Position numbers and translations under genes: made by a program. Under the pieces are notes generated by a model. That model was not told where the DNA came from. It saw only the letters and a program-made list of their open reading frames with translations, and did not search any database. From Actinophytocola oryzae (GTDB taxonomy: Bacteria; Actinomycetota; Actinomycetes; Mycobacteriales; Pseudonocardiaceae), in the NCBI RefSeq assembly GCF_004364325.1, contig NZ_SOCP01000010.1, positions 1 through 64,000 on the forward strand: 64,000 nt of DNA, given 5' to 3'. Within the stretch, counting starts at the first letter, position 1. Each line of letters opens with the position of its first letter. This document shows, in pieces, positions 1-8,498 of this stretch.

Positions 1-1494
1 TGGCCAGCAGAAGAAATGGTCACGCGCCAACCCTGGCACAACCGCCAGCCGATATCACGAACCGACACACAAGAGATCTAGCCCTGTAGTACTAGCCGTT
101 GCCCTCTCAGCCCGGCGTGCCGCGTTCCAGGGCACGCCATGCGAAGGGCTCTGGTCGAATCTCGTGGACACTGGTCGCCGGTTCGAACTGGTGGTCGGAT
201 GTTGAACGTGAAATATATAGCTGACTGCGTATTGCGAGGGCCACGCTCGACATGCGTCTCGAGCCAAGGTGGCCTGAACATTCGCGATCCGGACTTCTAA
301 TCAATCGTGAGTCACCCGTTCGCGTGGAACTGTAGGTGCGCTGAACTATCGGGTGAGGACGATCAGTCGGCTGTAAGGAGAGCTACTCTGTGTAGTACTG
401 ACCGCGCCGATGCCCTCCTATGCTCCTCCGTATCGCTTGACAGAGTGACGATCTTGTGTCCGCGACTTGCTATCAAGTGAACATCGGCGGTTCTACCAGT
501 ATGAATCAAAAAATACGTGTGGCGAATCACGTACGTTCCGTAACCGGTGTCGGTGCCTTCAAGGCTGCGCTGGGCGAATTGCGGACCAACATCTCGCTGT
601 GATGTTGGTCACGTACTCGTACGGCGCTGCAGCGCTCCTTGACCAGCCAAAAGAGTGAATTACACGGGCCATACGAGGCGCGCTGAAAGCCTGAGGCGAC
701 GACGTTGAGGCCTGCTGAAAGTCCGACGCGTTGACTTTGCTGACGTACTGCGGTGAAATTGCCGCCGTCGCATCGGGTTCACGATTAGCAATGGCCGACT
801 ACAAGTAGTAGTGGGTTGTGGATCAGCGACATAGGTCGGATGAAACGGTTCGGTTCCGGGTGGAGATACCCACTAGGGGCCGGACCAGGAGAGTGGCCAC
901 TCTCCCGATCCGGCTTACCTAGGGTGGACAACCCTGCTGCCAGTCAACACCTAGAAGACTCGCAGGGCGATCCGACCGTAGCGACTGGAAGCGCTCGGGC
1001 CAACTATCCGACGGTTCGGGCGCTTCTTCGCGCTGTCGCCGTCTTCTGGATCGCCGTCCGTACCAGCCATCTCGGATACTGCCACTTCTTTGACCTTCTG
1101 TTGGGGTCACCTCCGACGCCATGCTCGAACTGCCGGAGGTATACCTATCCGGCCGACAGGGCGAGGGGCGCCGTGTGAGAAGAGGCAGTGCGGAGCAGCC
1201 TAGAGTGAGGCGTGCCAAGTCATCCACTCGACATGGACTATGCCTCCCGTGACACCTTTGGATCGTATCCGTGTCGACGGCGTTGATCAGCGACGATGTT
1301 GATGTTCCCGGGGAGTTCCCGCGCTCCATTGTGATGTATATCTCATATCGAACGTTATATAACTATTGAGTAACACCTCGACTTGGTGTCGGGGTTAGCG
1401 CGCCAGAAAGTCACTGGTTATCGCCGCTTCCCGGTGGCGCCGTCGCGGATATTGATCACTTGGCGTGCGAATTATCGAAAACTCACCGGTAACG
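1..1494. other. Gene-poor region, no convincing CDS
   Basis: This stretch is visibly richer in A and T than the rest of the window and no reading frame shows the strong G/C third-position preference of the neighbouring genes. The open frames present (for example 816-1178 on the plus strand and 919-1329 on the minus strand) are arginine-, serine- and cysteine-rich and look like chance frames. A short frame at 501-602 (33 codons from an ATG, no ribosome binding site) could be a remnant of a gene. Two loosely similar segments, near 86-112 and 390-418, share TGTAGTACT followed by a GCCCTC stretch. The one striking structure is the large inverted repeat listed separately. I infer decayed or foreign DNA rather than a regulatory region of normal genes. 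Confidence 0.5.
873..923. repeat. Long inverted repeat around a perfect 18-bp palindrome
   Basis: GGAGAGTGGCCACTCTCC at 888-905 is a perfect 18-bp palindrome. Pairing continues outward with two mismatches: CCGGA (880-884) opposite TCCGG (909-913), then further G-C and G-U pairs to about 877/916, with CTAGG (873-877) and CCTAG (918-922) at the outer edge. It could be a transcriptional terminator, the hairpin of a remnant mobile element, or a protein binding site. No gene lies immediately next to it, so its role is open. Confidence 0.6.
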
Positions 1495-3561
1495 TCAGCT
1501 TGGCTTACGGACCAACCCGGTGTATGCGGCCACCGCGAGCGTCGCCAGTGCCCATACCAACGCCTGAAGTGCCCAGATCGCGTACGTGAAGGTCTGCCCC
1601 CACCGCGTACCGGTGTCGAGATCGCACCTGGCGCGGACGCCGGTCGTCCCGAGAGGGAGCCCGCGGTCGAACGCGAGACCGATGAGTTCGGCGGTAGAGC
1701 AGCGTGTATCGGAATTCGTGGCGGAGGCTGGCTGCACGTGTTCGGCGGCATGGTGGCCCGGGCGGGTGGGGACCTGGCCAGCTACGTACCCCAGTCCGCC
1801 GACGACGGCGAGGACGAACGCCAGGGCCGCGACGAGGCGGTGGGCGCGGTAGCCGTACCGACCCAGCCAACCCCACAGCCGGTGCCGCGCACGCCCACCC
1901 CTGCCGCCGAGAGCCTCGGGCGTACGGCGCCGAAGGTCTTCCTGTTGGGTGATGAGAATCTGGCGCGCGTTGTTGTCGTGCCCCGCCCCCCGCTCTACCG
2001 CAGCCAACTGCTGGTAGGGCTGCGGTGAGTACGCGGGTGTGTGGTGCACGAGGAGATGCAACCATTCTCGCCATGGCGCGGACTCCAGGCCGGAGAACAC
2101 CAGGCCCCTGGCGTTCAGCTGTCGCTCGTGGTCCGTGCAAGGCTCCCGCGTCACCCGTGTACTTCGCGCCGGGCACATCACTCGTGCGGGTAGAACCAAC
2201 TCCTCTCCGACATTGGTCAGACTGAGGTCCAGCAAGCGGCCCGAGCTGTGCCTCAGCTCCTTCAGTGTCAGGTCCGCACATCCACCGATGTGTGCGCCGA
2301 CCAGACGGATGGTGTCGTGCTTGCCCGACCCGCCGAACACGGCGTTGTGTAGGAACGCGTCGCTGTCGACGCGCAGGCCGTCAGCACCCAGTGCGGGGCC
2401 GGAGCCGTTGGTGACCTCACTGGACTCCAGATCGAGCTGGCCACCGATGTGCGCACCCCGCAGCCGTATCGTTCCGTCCTCGTCCGTGCCATGCATGCTC
2501 ACCTTCCGCAGGGACAGCCGGCCGCTGGTGCGCAACCTGTCCGCGTACAGGGCCGGGCCGGACCTGTTGGTGACCACGCCGTCGTCGAAGCTGAGCTGGC
2601 TGCCGATGTTGGCGCTGGTCAGTCGTACCGCTCCGGTCTCGCCGGTGCCGCACACGGTCACCTTTCGCAGTGACACCCGGCCACCTGTGTGAAGACCGTC
2701 GGCGACCATGGCGGGGCCGGCGTCGTTGGTGATCACGCCGTCTTCGAAACTGAGCTGACCGTCGAAGTCGGCGCTGATCAGCCTCACCGTTCCCATTTCG
2801 CCCGTTCCGTGCATGATCGCCTTCCGCAGGGACGCACGGCCCTTGACATGAAGGCTGTGGGCGACCAGTGCTGGACCGGCCTCGTTGGTCACCACGCAGC
2901 CTTCGAACCCGAGTTGGCCGCCGATATCGGCGCCGACCAACCGAATGGTCCCTTCCTCGCACGCGCCGCGGACAACCGCGTCGCCGAAGGACGCGTCGCC
3001 GGCCGTCCGCAGACCGTCGGCGTGCAGTGCAAGACCCGTGTCGTTGGTGATTCTGCCGGCTCCGAGATCGAGTCGGCCACCGATGTGAGCGTTACCAAGC
3101 CGAACCTCGCCGCGGACGGTTATGTCGCGCAGGAGCAGGTTGTTTTCGGTACGCAAACCCTCGGCTGAAAGGCGCGACGTCACACTGCCACCCAGGTCCA
3201 TCTCCCGCAGACGTGCGTGATGACAGACGACGCCCTCCGACAGCACGCAGTCGTGCAGCTGCAGTCCCGCGACGGCGTTGACATGGGCCAGATCTAGCTG
3301 GCCGACCACCCGAACACCGCGAATACGTAGACCATGGGGGTCCAGCTCGCCTTGCCTGCCCATCAACAGGTCTCGGACCAGCTCTGCCCGCACCAGGAGT
3401 CGTGGATCATTCGTGACCGCGAGCGCCTCTACTCCAACCGAGATTTCTGGCTCGGCCCTCGATCCGCGTTGTGCGGCATTGATGATCGACAGCTCGATTG
3501 GGCTCAATTGGCCCAATGTCGACTTGGTCACACGATTAGTGTCGACGGGCGCCCGGTGCAC
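1495..3561 (-). CDS. Repeat-built membrane protein, 'membrane-associated oxidoreductase'-like
   Basis: The 688-residue product carries at least six degenerate repeats of about 50 residues between roughly 100 and 430. Each has a core such as GTIRLVGADIGGQL followed by a TN(D/E/R)xGPAL stretch, a pattern that suggests a solenoid or right-handed beta-helix. The C-terminal part has a predicted membrane segment near 575-595 (rich in A, V, L and G), a short external loop containing two cysteines, and a second membrane segment near 660-680. Similar actinobacterial proteins are commonly labelled 'membrane-associated oxidoreductase', but I see no cofactor motif, so enzymatic function is doubtful. The frame opens with GTG at 3561; a GTG at 3531 fits equally well and neither has a clear ribosome binding site. 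It sits alone beside gene-poor DNA. Confidence 0.75.
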   Translation of the reverse strand: MHRAPVDTNRVTKSTLGQLSPIELSIINAAQRGSRAEPEISVGVEALAVTNDPRLLVRAELVRDLLMGRQGELDPHGLRIRGVRVVGQLDLAHVNAVAGLQLHDCVLSEGVVCHHARLREMDLGGSVTSRLSAEGLRTENNLLLRDITVRGEVRLGNAHIGGRLDLGAGRITNDTGLALHADGLRTAGDASFGDAVVRGACEEGTIRLVGADIGGQLGFEGCVVTNEAGPALVAHSLHVKGRASLRKAIMHGTGEMGTVRLISADFDGQLSFEDGVITNDAGPAMVADGLHTGGRVSLRKVTVCGTGETGAVRLTSANIGSQLSFDDGVVTNRSGPALYADRLRTSGRLSLRKVSMHGTDEDGTIRLRGAHIGGQLDLESSEVTNGSGPALGADGLRVDSDAFLHNAVFGGSGKHDTIRLVGAHIGGCADLTLKELRHSSGRLLDLSLTNVGEELVLPARVMCPARSTRVTREPCTDHERQLNARGLVFSGLESAPWREWLHLLVHHTPAYSPQPYQQLAAVERGAGHDNNARQILITQQEDLRRRTPEALGGRGGRARHRLWGWLGRYGYRAHRLVAALAFVLAVVGGLGYVAGQVPTRPGHHAAEHVQPASATNSDTRCSTAELIGLAFDRGLPLGTTGVRARCDLDTGTRWGQTFTYAIWALQALVWALATLAVAAYTGLVRKPS

Positions 3562-3640
3562 GTAACAGATTTCTTGTGTTGGCTGCAGATACCGAACTGT
3601 CGCATTTACCGGCGAATGCCGTTACCGATCATGGGCCGCG

Positions 3641-4294
3641 TCACGAGCCCGGGACCGTCAAGCCGGTCTCGTACGCCACTATCACCGCCTGCACCCGATC
3701 CCTCAGCCCGAGCTTGCTCAGCACGTTGCTGACATGCGTCTTCACCGTGTGCTCGCTCACCACCATCGCCTCGGCTATCTCCGCGTTCGTCAGGCCCCTG
3801 GACAGTAGGCGCAGCGTCTCCTGTTCCCTCGCCGTCAACACCGCCAGGCGATCCGCCGACGGCACCGACACCGCCCGACCACTGAACTGGGCGATCAGCT
3901 TCCTCGTGATCGACGGCGCCAGCAACGCCTCCCCGGCCGCCACCACCCGCACCGCGTGCACCAGGTCATCCCTGCGGACATCCTTCAACAGGAACCCGCT
4001 CGCCCCCACCCTCAACGCCTGGTACACGTACTCATCGAGGTCGAACGTGGTCAGCATGATCGCCAGACAACTGGTCTCCGCGCAGATCACCTTCGCCGCC
4101 GCTATGCCGTCCATCCCCGGCATGCGAATGTCCAGCAACACCACGTCCGGCGCGTGCACACGAACGGCCTCGATCGCCGACTCGCCGTCGGCCGCCTCCG
4201 CCACCACCTCGATGTCCGGCTGCGCGTCCAGGATCATGCTGAACCCCGCCCTCACCAACTCCTGGTCGTCGACTACCACCACGCGCACCGTCAT
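3641..4294 (-). CDS. NarL/LuxR-type response regulator
   Basis: A 217-residue regulator with an N-terminal receiver domain (acid pair D9/D10, phospho-acceptor D55 in LLDIRMPG) and a C-terminal LuxR-type helix-turn-helix (LTAREQETLRLLSRGLTNAE, then a VSEHTVKTHVSNVLSKLGLRD recognition region). I chose ATG at 4294 because it overlaps the stop of the upstream kinase gene by four bases (ATGA), implying translational coupling, and gives the canonical N-terminus MTVRVVVVDDQ; a longer frame upstream is not needed. It is the output partner of the kinase at 4291-5370. Targets are unknown; the cotranscribed membrane protein and MerR gene are plausible members of the same circuit. Confidence 0.93.
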   Translation of the reverse strand: MTVRVVVVDDQELVRAGFSMILDAQPDIEVVAEAADGESAIEAVRVHAPDVVLLDIRMPGMDGIAAAKVICAETSCLAIMLTTFDLDEYVYQALRVGASGFLLKDVRRDDLVHAVRVVAAGEALLAPSITRKLIAQFSGRAVSVPSADRLAVLTAREQETLRLLSRGLTNAEIAEAMVVSEHTVKTHVSNVLSKLGLRDRVQAVIVAYETGLTVPGS

Positions 4295-5370
4295 CGTGTC
4301 GGGAACCTCGCTGTCACGCGGAAACCCGGGCCGTCCGTGCGTGGGCCCGCCGTCGCCACCCCGCCGCACGCCGTGGCTCGTTCCTGTATGCCTATCAGGC
4401 CGTTTCCCTTCCGGACCACGTCCGGTGCGGTGCCGTCGTCGGTGATCTCGATCGTGACCGCATCCGTCTCCCAGCCCAGGTGGATCTCGGCTCGGGTTGC
4501 CGCCGCGTGTCTGATCACGTTCGTGATGGCCTCCTGGGTGATCCGGTACACCGCCAGCTCCACGTCCGGCGCCACCGGGAACGGTCGGCCGGTCGTCTCG
4601 AACCGCATGTCACTGGCCGCCACCAGTGTCGGTAGGTCCGCCAGTCTGGGTTGCGGGGCAGCTTGTGGCTGCTCGTCCGTGTGCAGCACCTGCAGGATCC
4701 GTCTCAGCTGGACCATCGCGTCCCGCCCTGCCGACGCGATCGCCTCGAACGCCGCCTCCGCCTTCGCCGGGTCCCTCTTCAGCATCACCGGGCCCGCCTC
4801 CGCCTGGACCACCATCAGGCTCACCGCGTGCGACAGGATGTCGTGCATGTCCCGGGCTATCCTCGCCCGCTCCCGCTCGGCCGCCCGCTCCGACTCCACC
4901 TCGCGTTCGTGCTCCAGGCGTTCGGCGTGCGCTCGGGACGTCGCTGCCGCTCGGCCCGTCGCGTAGACCGCCACGAACAGGACCGCCACCCGCAGCGCCG
5001 TCTGCGACGAGTTGAGGATCAGGCTCCCGCCTACCGTCGCCACCAGCATCGACAGGCGCAACCAGCGTGGCGACCGCACCGCGACGCTGTACGCCGCGAT
5101 CAGGCCGCCGTACCAGATCGGCTGGTCGGGGACCGTGCCCGTGAAGTCGTACAGCGACGTCGCCAGCAGGCTCGTCAGCAGCGCGGTCACCGGCGCCTGC
5201 CTACGCCACAGCACCGGCACCGCCGACACCACCACGACCACGTAACCCCGCCAGTCCCACGTCCTCTCCGAAACCAGGAACGGCCACAGCTGCACCGCGA
5301 CCACCAGCACGGTCAGGCCCACGTCGAGCCACAGCGGGCGGATCCGGCCACGAAGAGACACGCCGTCCAT
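4291..5370 (-). CDS. NarL-type sensor histidine kinase (HisKA_3)
   Basis: A 359-residue kinase. Residues 10-140 form four to six predicted membrane segments with little extracytoplasmic sequence, followed by a charged coiled linker (about 145-170). The dimerization/phosphoacceptor motif is IARDMHDILSHAVSLMVVQA with the phosphorylated histidine at H176. The HATPase domain follows, with the N-box region YRITQEAITNVIRHA and a glycine-rich GNGLIGIQERA lid. This architecture is typical of intramembrane-sensing actinobacterial kinases that respond to envelope stress. It lies six bases downstream of the membrane-protein gene at 5377-5949 and overlaps its regulator gene by four bases, so these probably form one transcript. 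Confidence 0.93.
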   Translation of the reverse strand: MDGVSLRGRIRPLWLDVGLTVLVVAVQLWPFLVSERTWDWRGYVVVVVSAVPVLWRRQAPVTALLTSLLATSLYDFTGTVPDQPIWYGGLIAAYSVAVRSPRWLRLSMLVATVGGSLILNSSQTALRVAVLFVAVYATGRAAATSRAHAERLEHEREVESERAAERERARIARDMHDILSHAVSLMVVQAEAGPVMLKRDPAKAEAAFEAIASAGRDAMVQLRRILQVLHTDEQPQAAPQPRLADLPTLVAASDMRFETTGRPFPVAPDVELAVYRITQEAITNVIRHAAATRAEIHLGWETDAVTIEITDDGTAPDVVRKGNGLIGIQERATACGGVATAGPRTDGPGFRVTARFPTR

Positions 5371-5376
5371 CCTCGC

Positions 5377-5949
5377 TCACACGCGTGCGGGCTCGCGCTG
5401 GATCCGCTTCGCGATCGACACGAACGACACCATCAGGGCCGCCGCGCCGACCGGGATCAGGTCCTTGCTGACCAGCGGCATCACCAGGTCGACTACCAGC
5501 AGCGCCGCCGTCCACGCCGGGATGCGGCGCAGGAGGGCGAGCCTGGCCACCAGTACGAACTGTCCGAAGTAGAACAGGTACGGGCCGACGTCGTACACGG
5601 CCAGCGAGACGAACGTGTTGCTCTTCAGGCCCCGGCCGAACTCACTCATGGCCGCGTGGTCCTCGGCCAGCAACCCGTTCACGATGTCGATGCCGAACTG
5701 GACGAACAGGCACAGCGTGCCGACCGTCGCGATCACGACGGTCGCCGTGGCCAGCGTGTCCCGGCCCGCCAGCCGCCACAGGTGGACGAACACGAGCTGG
5801 AACGCCACCAGTGCGGCCATGAAGATCAGGTGCCCGGTGGTCCACGCCAGGCCGGGTCCCCGGACCCCGTCCAGGCCGTCGAGGATGCGGATCACCCCGT
5901 AGGTGAAGGTCAGCAGCGGTGCCGCGACGAAGACTGTGCGTGCGTTCAT
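5377..5949 (-). CDS. Multi-pass membrane protein of unknown function
   Basis: A 190-residue hydrophobic protein with about five or six predicted membrane helices (for example near 5-25, 35-58, 68-92, 115-145 and 155-178) and a short positively charged C-terminus. I do not recognise the family. Start ATG at 5949 is chosen because it gives a membrane helix at once; extending upstream would add a charged, non-hydrophobic stretch. It lies between a MerR-type regulator gene (26-base gap) and a two-component kinase gene (6-base gap), so it is likely cotranscribed with both. It could be an accessory sensor for the kinase or a small transporter. Confidence 0.8.
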   Translation of the reverse strand: MNARTVFVAAPLLTFTYGVIRILDGLDGVRGPGLAWTTGHLIFMAALVAFQLVFVHLWRLAGRDTLATATVVIATVGTLCLFVQFGIDIVNGLLAEDHAAMSEFGRGLKSNTFVSLAVYDVGPYLFYFGQFVLVARLALLRRIPAWTAALLVVDLVMPLVSKDLIPVGAAALMVSFVSIAKRIQREPARV

Positions 5950-5975
5950 GCCGCACAAGCCTGGTTTCCCGGCGG

Positions 5976-6401
5976 CTACGAGGGATCGCCGGTGAGAGCG
6001 ATCTCCCGACTCCGTCGCACGGGTGAGCCGGGCGGGATCCTCGCGGCGATCTGCTCGCGGGCGTGCGGGCACTCCTCGAAGCTCGCCGGGCAGGACAGGG
6101 CGTGCTCGACCAGTTCCTTCGCGGCCTCGGCCTGCGCTATGCGGCGTCGCAGCACGGCCAGGTGCCTGCGCAGGACGCCGTTCTGGTCGCCGCCCGACAG
6201 GAACTCACGCAGCTGCCGCAGGCCGAGGCCCGCCTCCCTGCTCATCAGGATCAACGCGACACGCGACAGGTCCGCGTCGTCGTAGCGGCGCCTGCCGGTC
6301 TCGTCCCTGGCCGGGCTGAGCACGCCCATGCTCTCCCAGTGCCGCAGCACGTGCGGCGCCACCCCGAACCGCTCGGCCACCTCGCCGATGCTTGACATCA
6401 T
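5976..6401 (-). CDS. MerR-family transcriptional regulator
   Basis: A 141-residue regulator. The N-terminal winged helix-turn-helix is typical of MerR (IGEVAERFGVAPHVLRHWES, then RRRYDDADLSRVALI), followed by a dimerization coiled coil (about 75-110) and a C-terminal segment with two cysteines (CPASFEECPH). The cysteines suggest metal or redox sensing but the family assignment does not depend on them. Start is one of two adjacent ATG codons at 6401 and 6398. It is divergent from the siderophore-interacting protein gene with only 27 bases between the start codons, so one short control region serves both. It probably heads the operon running down to 3641. Confidence 0.9.
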   Translation of the reverse strand: MMSSIGEVAERFGVAPHVLRHWESMGVLSPARDETGRRRYDDADLSRVALILMSREAGLGLRQLREFLSGGDQNGVLRRHLAVLRRRIAQAEAAKELVEHALSCPASFEECPHAREQIAARIPPGSPVRRSREIALTGDPS

Positions 6402-6428
6402 GTGTACCTGAACCCCCACGGTTGTCCC

Positions 6429-7058
6429 ATGAGCTTCTTCCTGTCCGGCACGGTCGCCGAGGTCGAGGATGTCACGCCCCGCATCCGCCGCATCCGCATC
6501 GCCGGGGACTCGCTGCGGGACCTGCGCTGGACGCCCGGCCAGCACGTCCGCGTGCGGGTCGGCACCCTCACCCTGCGCACGTACTCGATCTGGGACTACG
6601 CGGGCCACCTCGACCTGTGCGTCCTCGACCACCCCGGCGCAGGCCCCGGCGCCCGCTGGGCGCGCGAGGTGGAGGTCGGCGGGCGCGTCTCGTTCACCAG
6701 GCCGGACGGGCGGTTCGTGGTCCGTGACGACGCGCCCTACCACCTGTTCGTCGGTGACGCGACCGCGTCGGTCGCGTTCGGTGCCATGCTGCGCGCACTG
6801 CCAACCGACGCCCGCGTGTACGGGGTCGTCGAGGCGGCGGATCGTCTCACCCTGCCGCGCGAGCTGACCTGGACGGACGACCTGCTCGGCACGCTCGCGG
6901 CACTCGACCTGCCCGACGAGCCGGGCGTCGCCTACCTCGCGGGCGAGGCGAAGGCGTGCCAGGCCGCGCGTCGCCACCTCGTCCAGGACCGCGGCTGGCC
7001 ACGCCGGTCGGCGGTCGTGAAACCCTTCTGGACACCGGGGAAGCGTGGCATGGACTAG
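6429..7058 (+). CDS. Siderophore-interacting flavoprotein (SIP family)
   Basis: A 209-residue FAD/NAD(P)H-binding protein of the SIP ferric-siderophore reductase family. The N-terminal FAD-binding barrel contains the flavin motif LRTYSIWDY (about 48-56). The C-terminal NAD(P)H domain has the family landmarks HLFVGDATASVAFGAMLRAL and YLAGEAKACQAARRHL. The terminal segment PFWTPGKRG replaces the usual YWRxG ending. It is shorter than typical SIPs (about 240-280 residues). Start ATG at 6429 gives MSFFLSGTV; an upstream ATG at 6402 is possible but adds an unlikely tail. It is divergent from the MerR gene, which I infer to be its regulator, and its last four bases are shared with the convergent LysR gene. 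Confidence 0.82.
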   Translation: MSFFLSGTVAEVEDVTPRIRRIRIAGDSLRDLRWTPGQHVRVRVGTLTLRTYSIWDYAGHLDLCVLDHPGAGPGARWAREVEVGGRVSFTRPDGRFVVRDDAPYHLFVGDATASVAFGAMLRALPTDARVYGVVEAADRLTLPRELTWTDDLLGTLAALDLPDEPGVAYLAGEAKACQAARRHLVQDRGWPRRSAVVKPFWTPGKRGMD

Positions 7059-7900
7059 ATCGCCAGGCGGACCGCGCTCAGCAACTCGGCCAGCCGCGCG
7101 TCGTCGGCGCGGGACGGGAGATGGACGGCGTAGTAGGGCACCCGGGGCAGGTCGGTGATCTCCCGCGCGGTGAAGCCGGCAGGCGGCCGGACACAACCGT
7201 TCACAATGGACAGTCCGACGCCCAGCGTGACGAAGTGCAGCGTCAGTGGCCAGCCCTCGGCCTCGATGGCGAGCGCCCAGTCGACCTCGGCCGCCCGCAG
7301 CGCCCGCTCGACGGTCCGCCGGTGGGGACGGTTGGCGGGCGGCAGCACCAGGGAGACCCCGGCCAGGTCGCGCAGGGTCAGCTCGGCGTGGCCGGCGAGC
7401 GGGTGGTCGACGGGCAGCACGAGCGTCTGCGGGTAGGAGGCGAGCAGCACGGTGGTGACGTCGTCCGGCAGGACCTCCAGGACGCCGATGCCGAGGTCCA
7501 CCCGCCCGGCCCGCACCGAGGCGAGCATGCGGGCACTGTCGCGGTTGACCAGCCTGAGCGGGCGGAACGTGCGGACGACCTCGCCGAGCAGGTACAGGTA
7601 GGCGCCTTCGCCCGCGGCCAGCGTGAGGGGTCGCACCGCCTCGGCGTCGCGGACCTCGGTGAGGAACGCGGCCATCCGCGCGTCGAGGTCGCGTGCGAAG
7701 CGTGCGACGGCTTCGCCCTCCGGGGTGAGGGTCAGGGTCCTGCCGCTGCGCTGGTAGAGCGGGCGACCGACGGTGGCCGCCAGCTTGGCGACCTTCACGT
7801 GCAGCGCGGGTTGGGAGAGGTGCAGCGCGGCCGCGGCACGCGTGAAGTTGAGATGGTCCGCGAACACGGCGAACGCCGCCAGCGCGTCCGTCTGGATCAT
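7055..7900 (-). CDS. LysR-family transcriptional regulator
   Basis: A 281-residue LysR-type regulator. The N-terminal winged helix-turn-helix is clear (FAVFADHLNFTRAAAALHLS, then QPALHVKVAKLAATVGRPLY), and the effector-binding domain starts near residue 88. The gene is divergent from the HAD-like gene at 7962, which is its likely target by the usual LysR arrangement. Its 3' end overlaps the convergent siderophore-interacting protein gene by the palindromic bases CTAG. The ligand cannot be told from the sequence. Confidence 0.92.
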   Translation of the reverse strand: MIQTDALAAFAVFADHLNFTRAAAALHLSQPALHVKVAKLAATVGRPLYQRSGRTLTLTPEGEAVARFARDLDARMAAFLTEVRDAEAVRPLTLAAGEGAYLYLLGEVVRTFRPLRLVNRDSARMLASVRAGRVDLGIGVLEVLPDDVTTVLLASYPQTLVLPVDHPLAGHAELTLRDLAGVSLVLPPANRPHRRTVERALRAAEVDWALAIEAEGWPLTLHFVTLGVGLSIVNGCVRPPAGFTAREITDLPRVPYYAVHLPSRADDARLAELLSAVRLAI

Positions 7901-7908
7901 AGCCAGAG

Positions 7909-7935
7909 ACTATAGCTCGGCCGCCGGTCAATAGT
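7909..7935. promoter_or_regulatory. Possible LysR binding site between divergent genes
   Basis: ACTAT at 7909-7913 and ATAGT at 7931-7935 form an inverted repeat separated by 17 bases, directly in front of the LysR start (7900) and 27 bases before the HAD-like start (7962). The position fits an autoregulatory LysR site, but the arms are short. Confidence 0.35.
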
Positions 7936-7961
7936 TCTCTTCGAGTCCAGGATCGATCACC

Positions 7962-8498
7962 GTGGAGGACGTGAACAGACGACCAGGACTGGGGGTCGAC
8001 TTCGGCCGGGTGATCCACGGCGCGGCGGCCCCGGACGGGCCGGAGGACACGGTCTTCCTCCGCGGCACCGACGAGGAGGCCCTCGTCTCCCCGGCGACGG
8101 CAGGCGCCTTCGAGGTGCTGCCCGACCTCGTGTCCCGCTTCGACGGCCGCGTCTGGGTGATCTCCAAGTGCGGACCCCGCATCCAGCGGCGCACCCTCGC
8201 GTGGCTGGACCACCACGACTTCCACGGCCGCACCGGCATCCCCCTCGGCAACGTCCGCTTCTGCCGCAGGCGGGAGGAGAAGGCGGGCCATTGCGCCAGG
8301 CTGGGGATCACCCACATGGTCGACGACCGCATCGACGTGCACCGCGCCCTGCTGGACACCGTGCCGTACCGCTACCTGTTCGGCCGACAGAAGGGCCCCG
8401 CGCCCGACTGGGTGCACCACACGCCGACCTGGGCCGACCTCCGCGACGCGATCGTCAGCGACCTCGAAGCCCAGCGAGGAAGTCGTCGACGAGGCTGA
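7962..8498 (+). CDS. HAD-like protein
   Basis: A 178-residue protein with a HAD-type layout: motif I LGVDFGRVIHG (about 10-20), a motif II-like VISKCG near 68-73, and a C-terminal KAGHCARLGITHMVDDR resembling motifs III/IV with a lysine and paired aspartates. Classical HAD phosphatases have D-x-D in motif I; here the second aspartate is glycine (DFG), so simple phosphatase activity is uncertain. The last 44 bases overlap the 3' end of the convergent TetR gene. Start is GTG at 7962; a GTG at 7971 is an alternative but lies only two bases after a GGAGG. Confidence 0.75.
   Translation: MEDVNRRPGLGVDFGRVIHGAAAPDGPEDTVFLRGTDEEALVSPATAGAFEVLPDLVSRFDGRVWVISKCGPRIQRRTLAWLDHHDFHGRTGIPLGNVRFCRRREEKAGHCARLGITHMVDDRIDVHRALLDTVPYRYLFGRQKGPAPDWVHHTPTWADLRDAIVSDLEAQRGSRRRG

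Noticed and set aside
501..602. 33-codon frame with an alanine/valine-rich translation
   Set aside because: The translation looks somewhat protein-like, but there is no ribosome binding site or promoter and no family was recognised. Kept only as a possible remnant.
919..1329. 136-codon open frame on the minus strand in the low-GC region
   Set aside because: Ser/Arg-rich composition, no ribosome binding site, and it crosses DNA with no coding signature.
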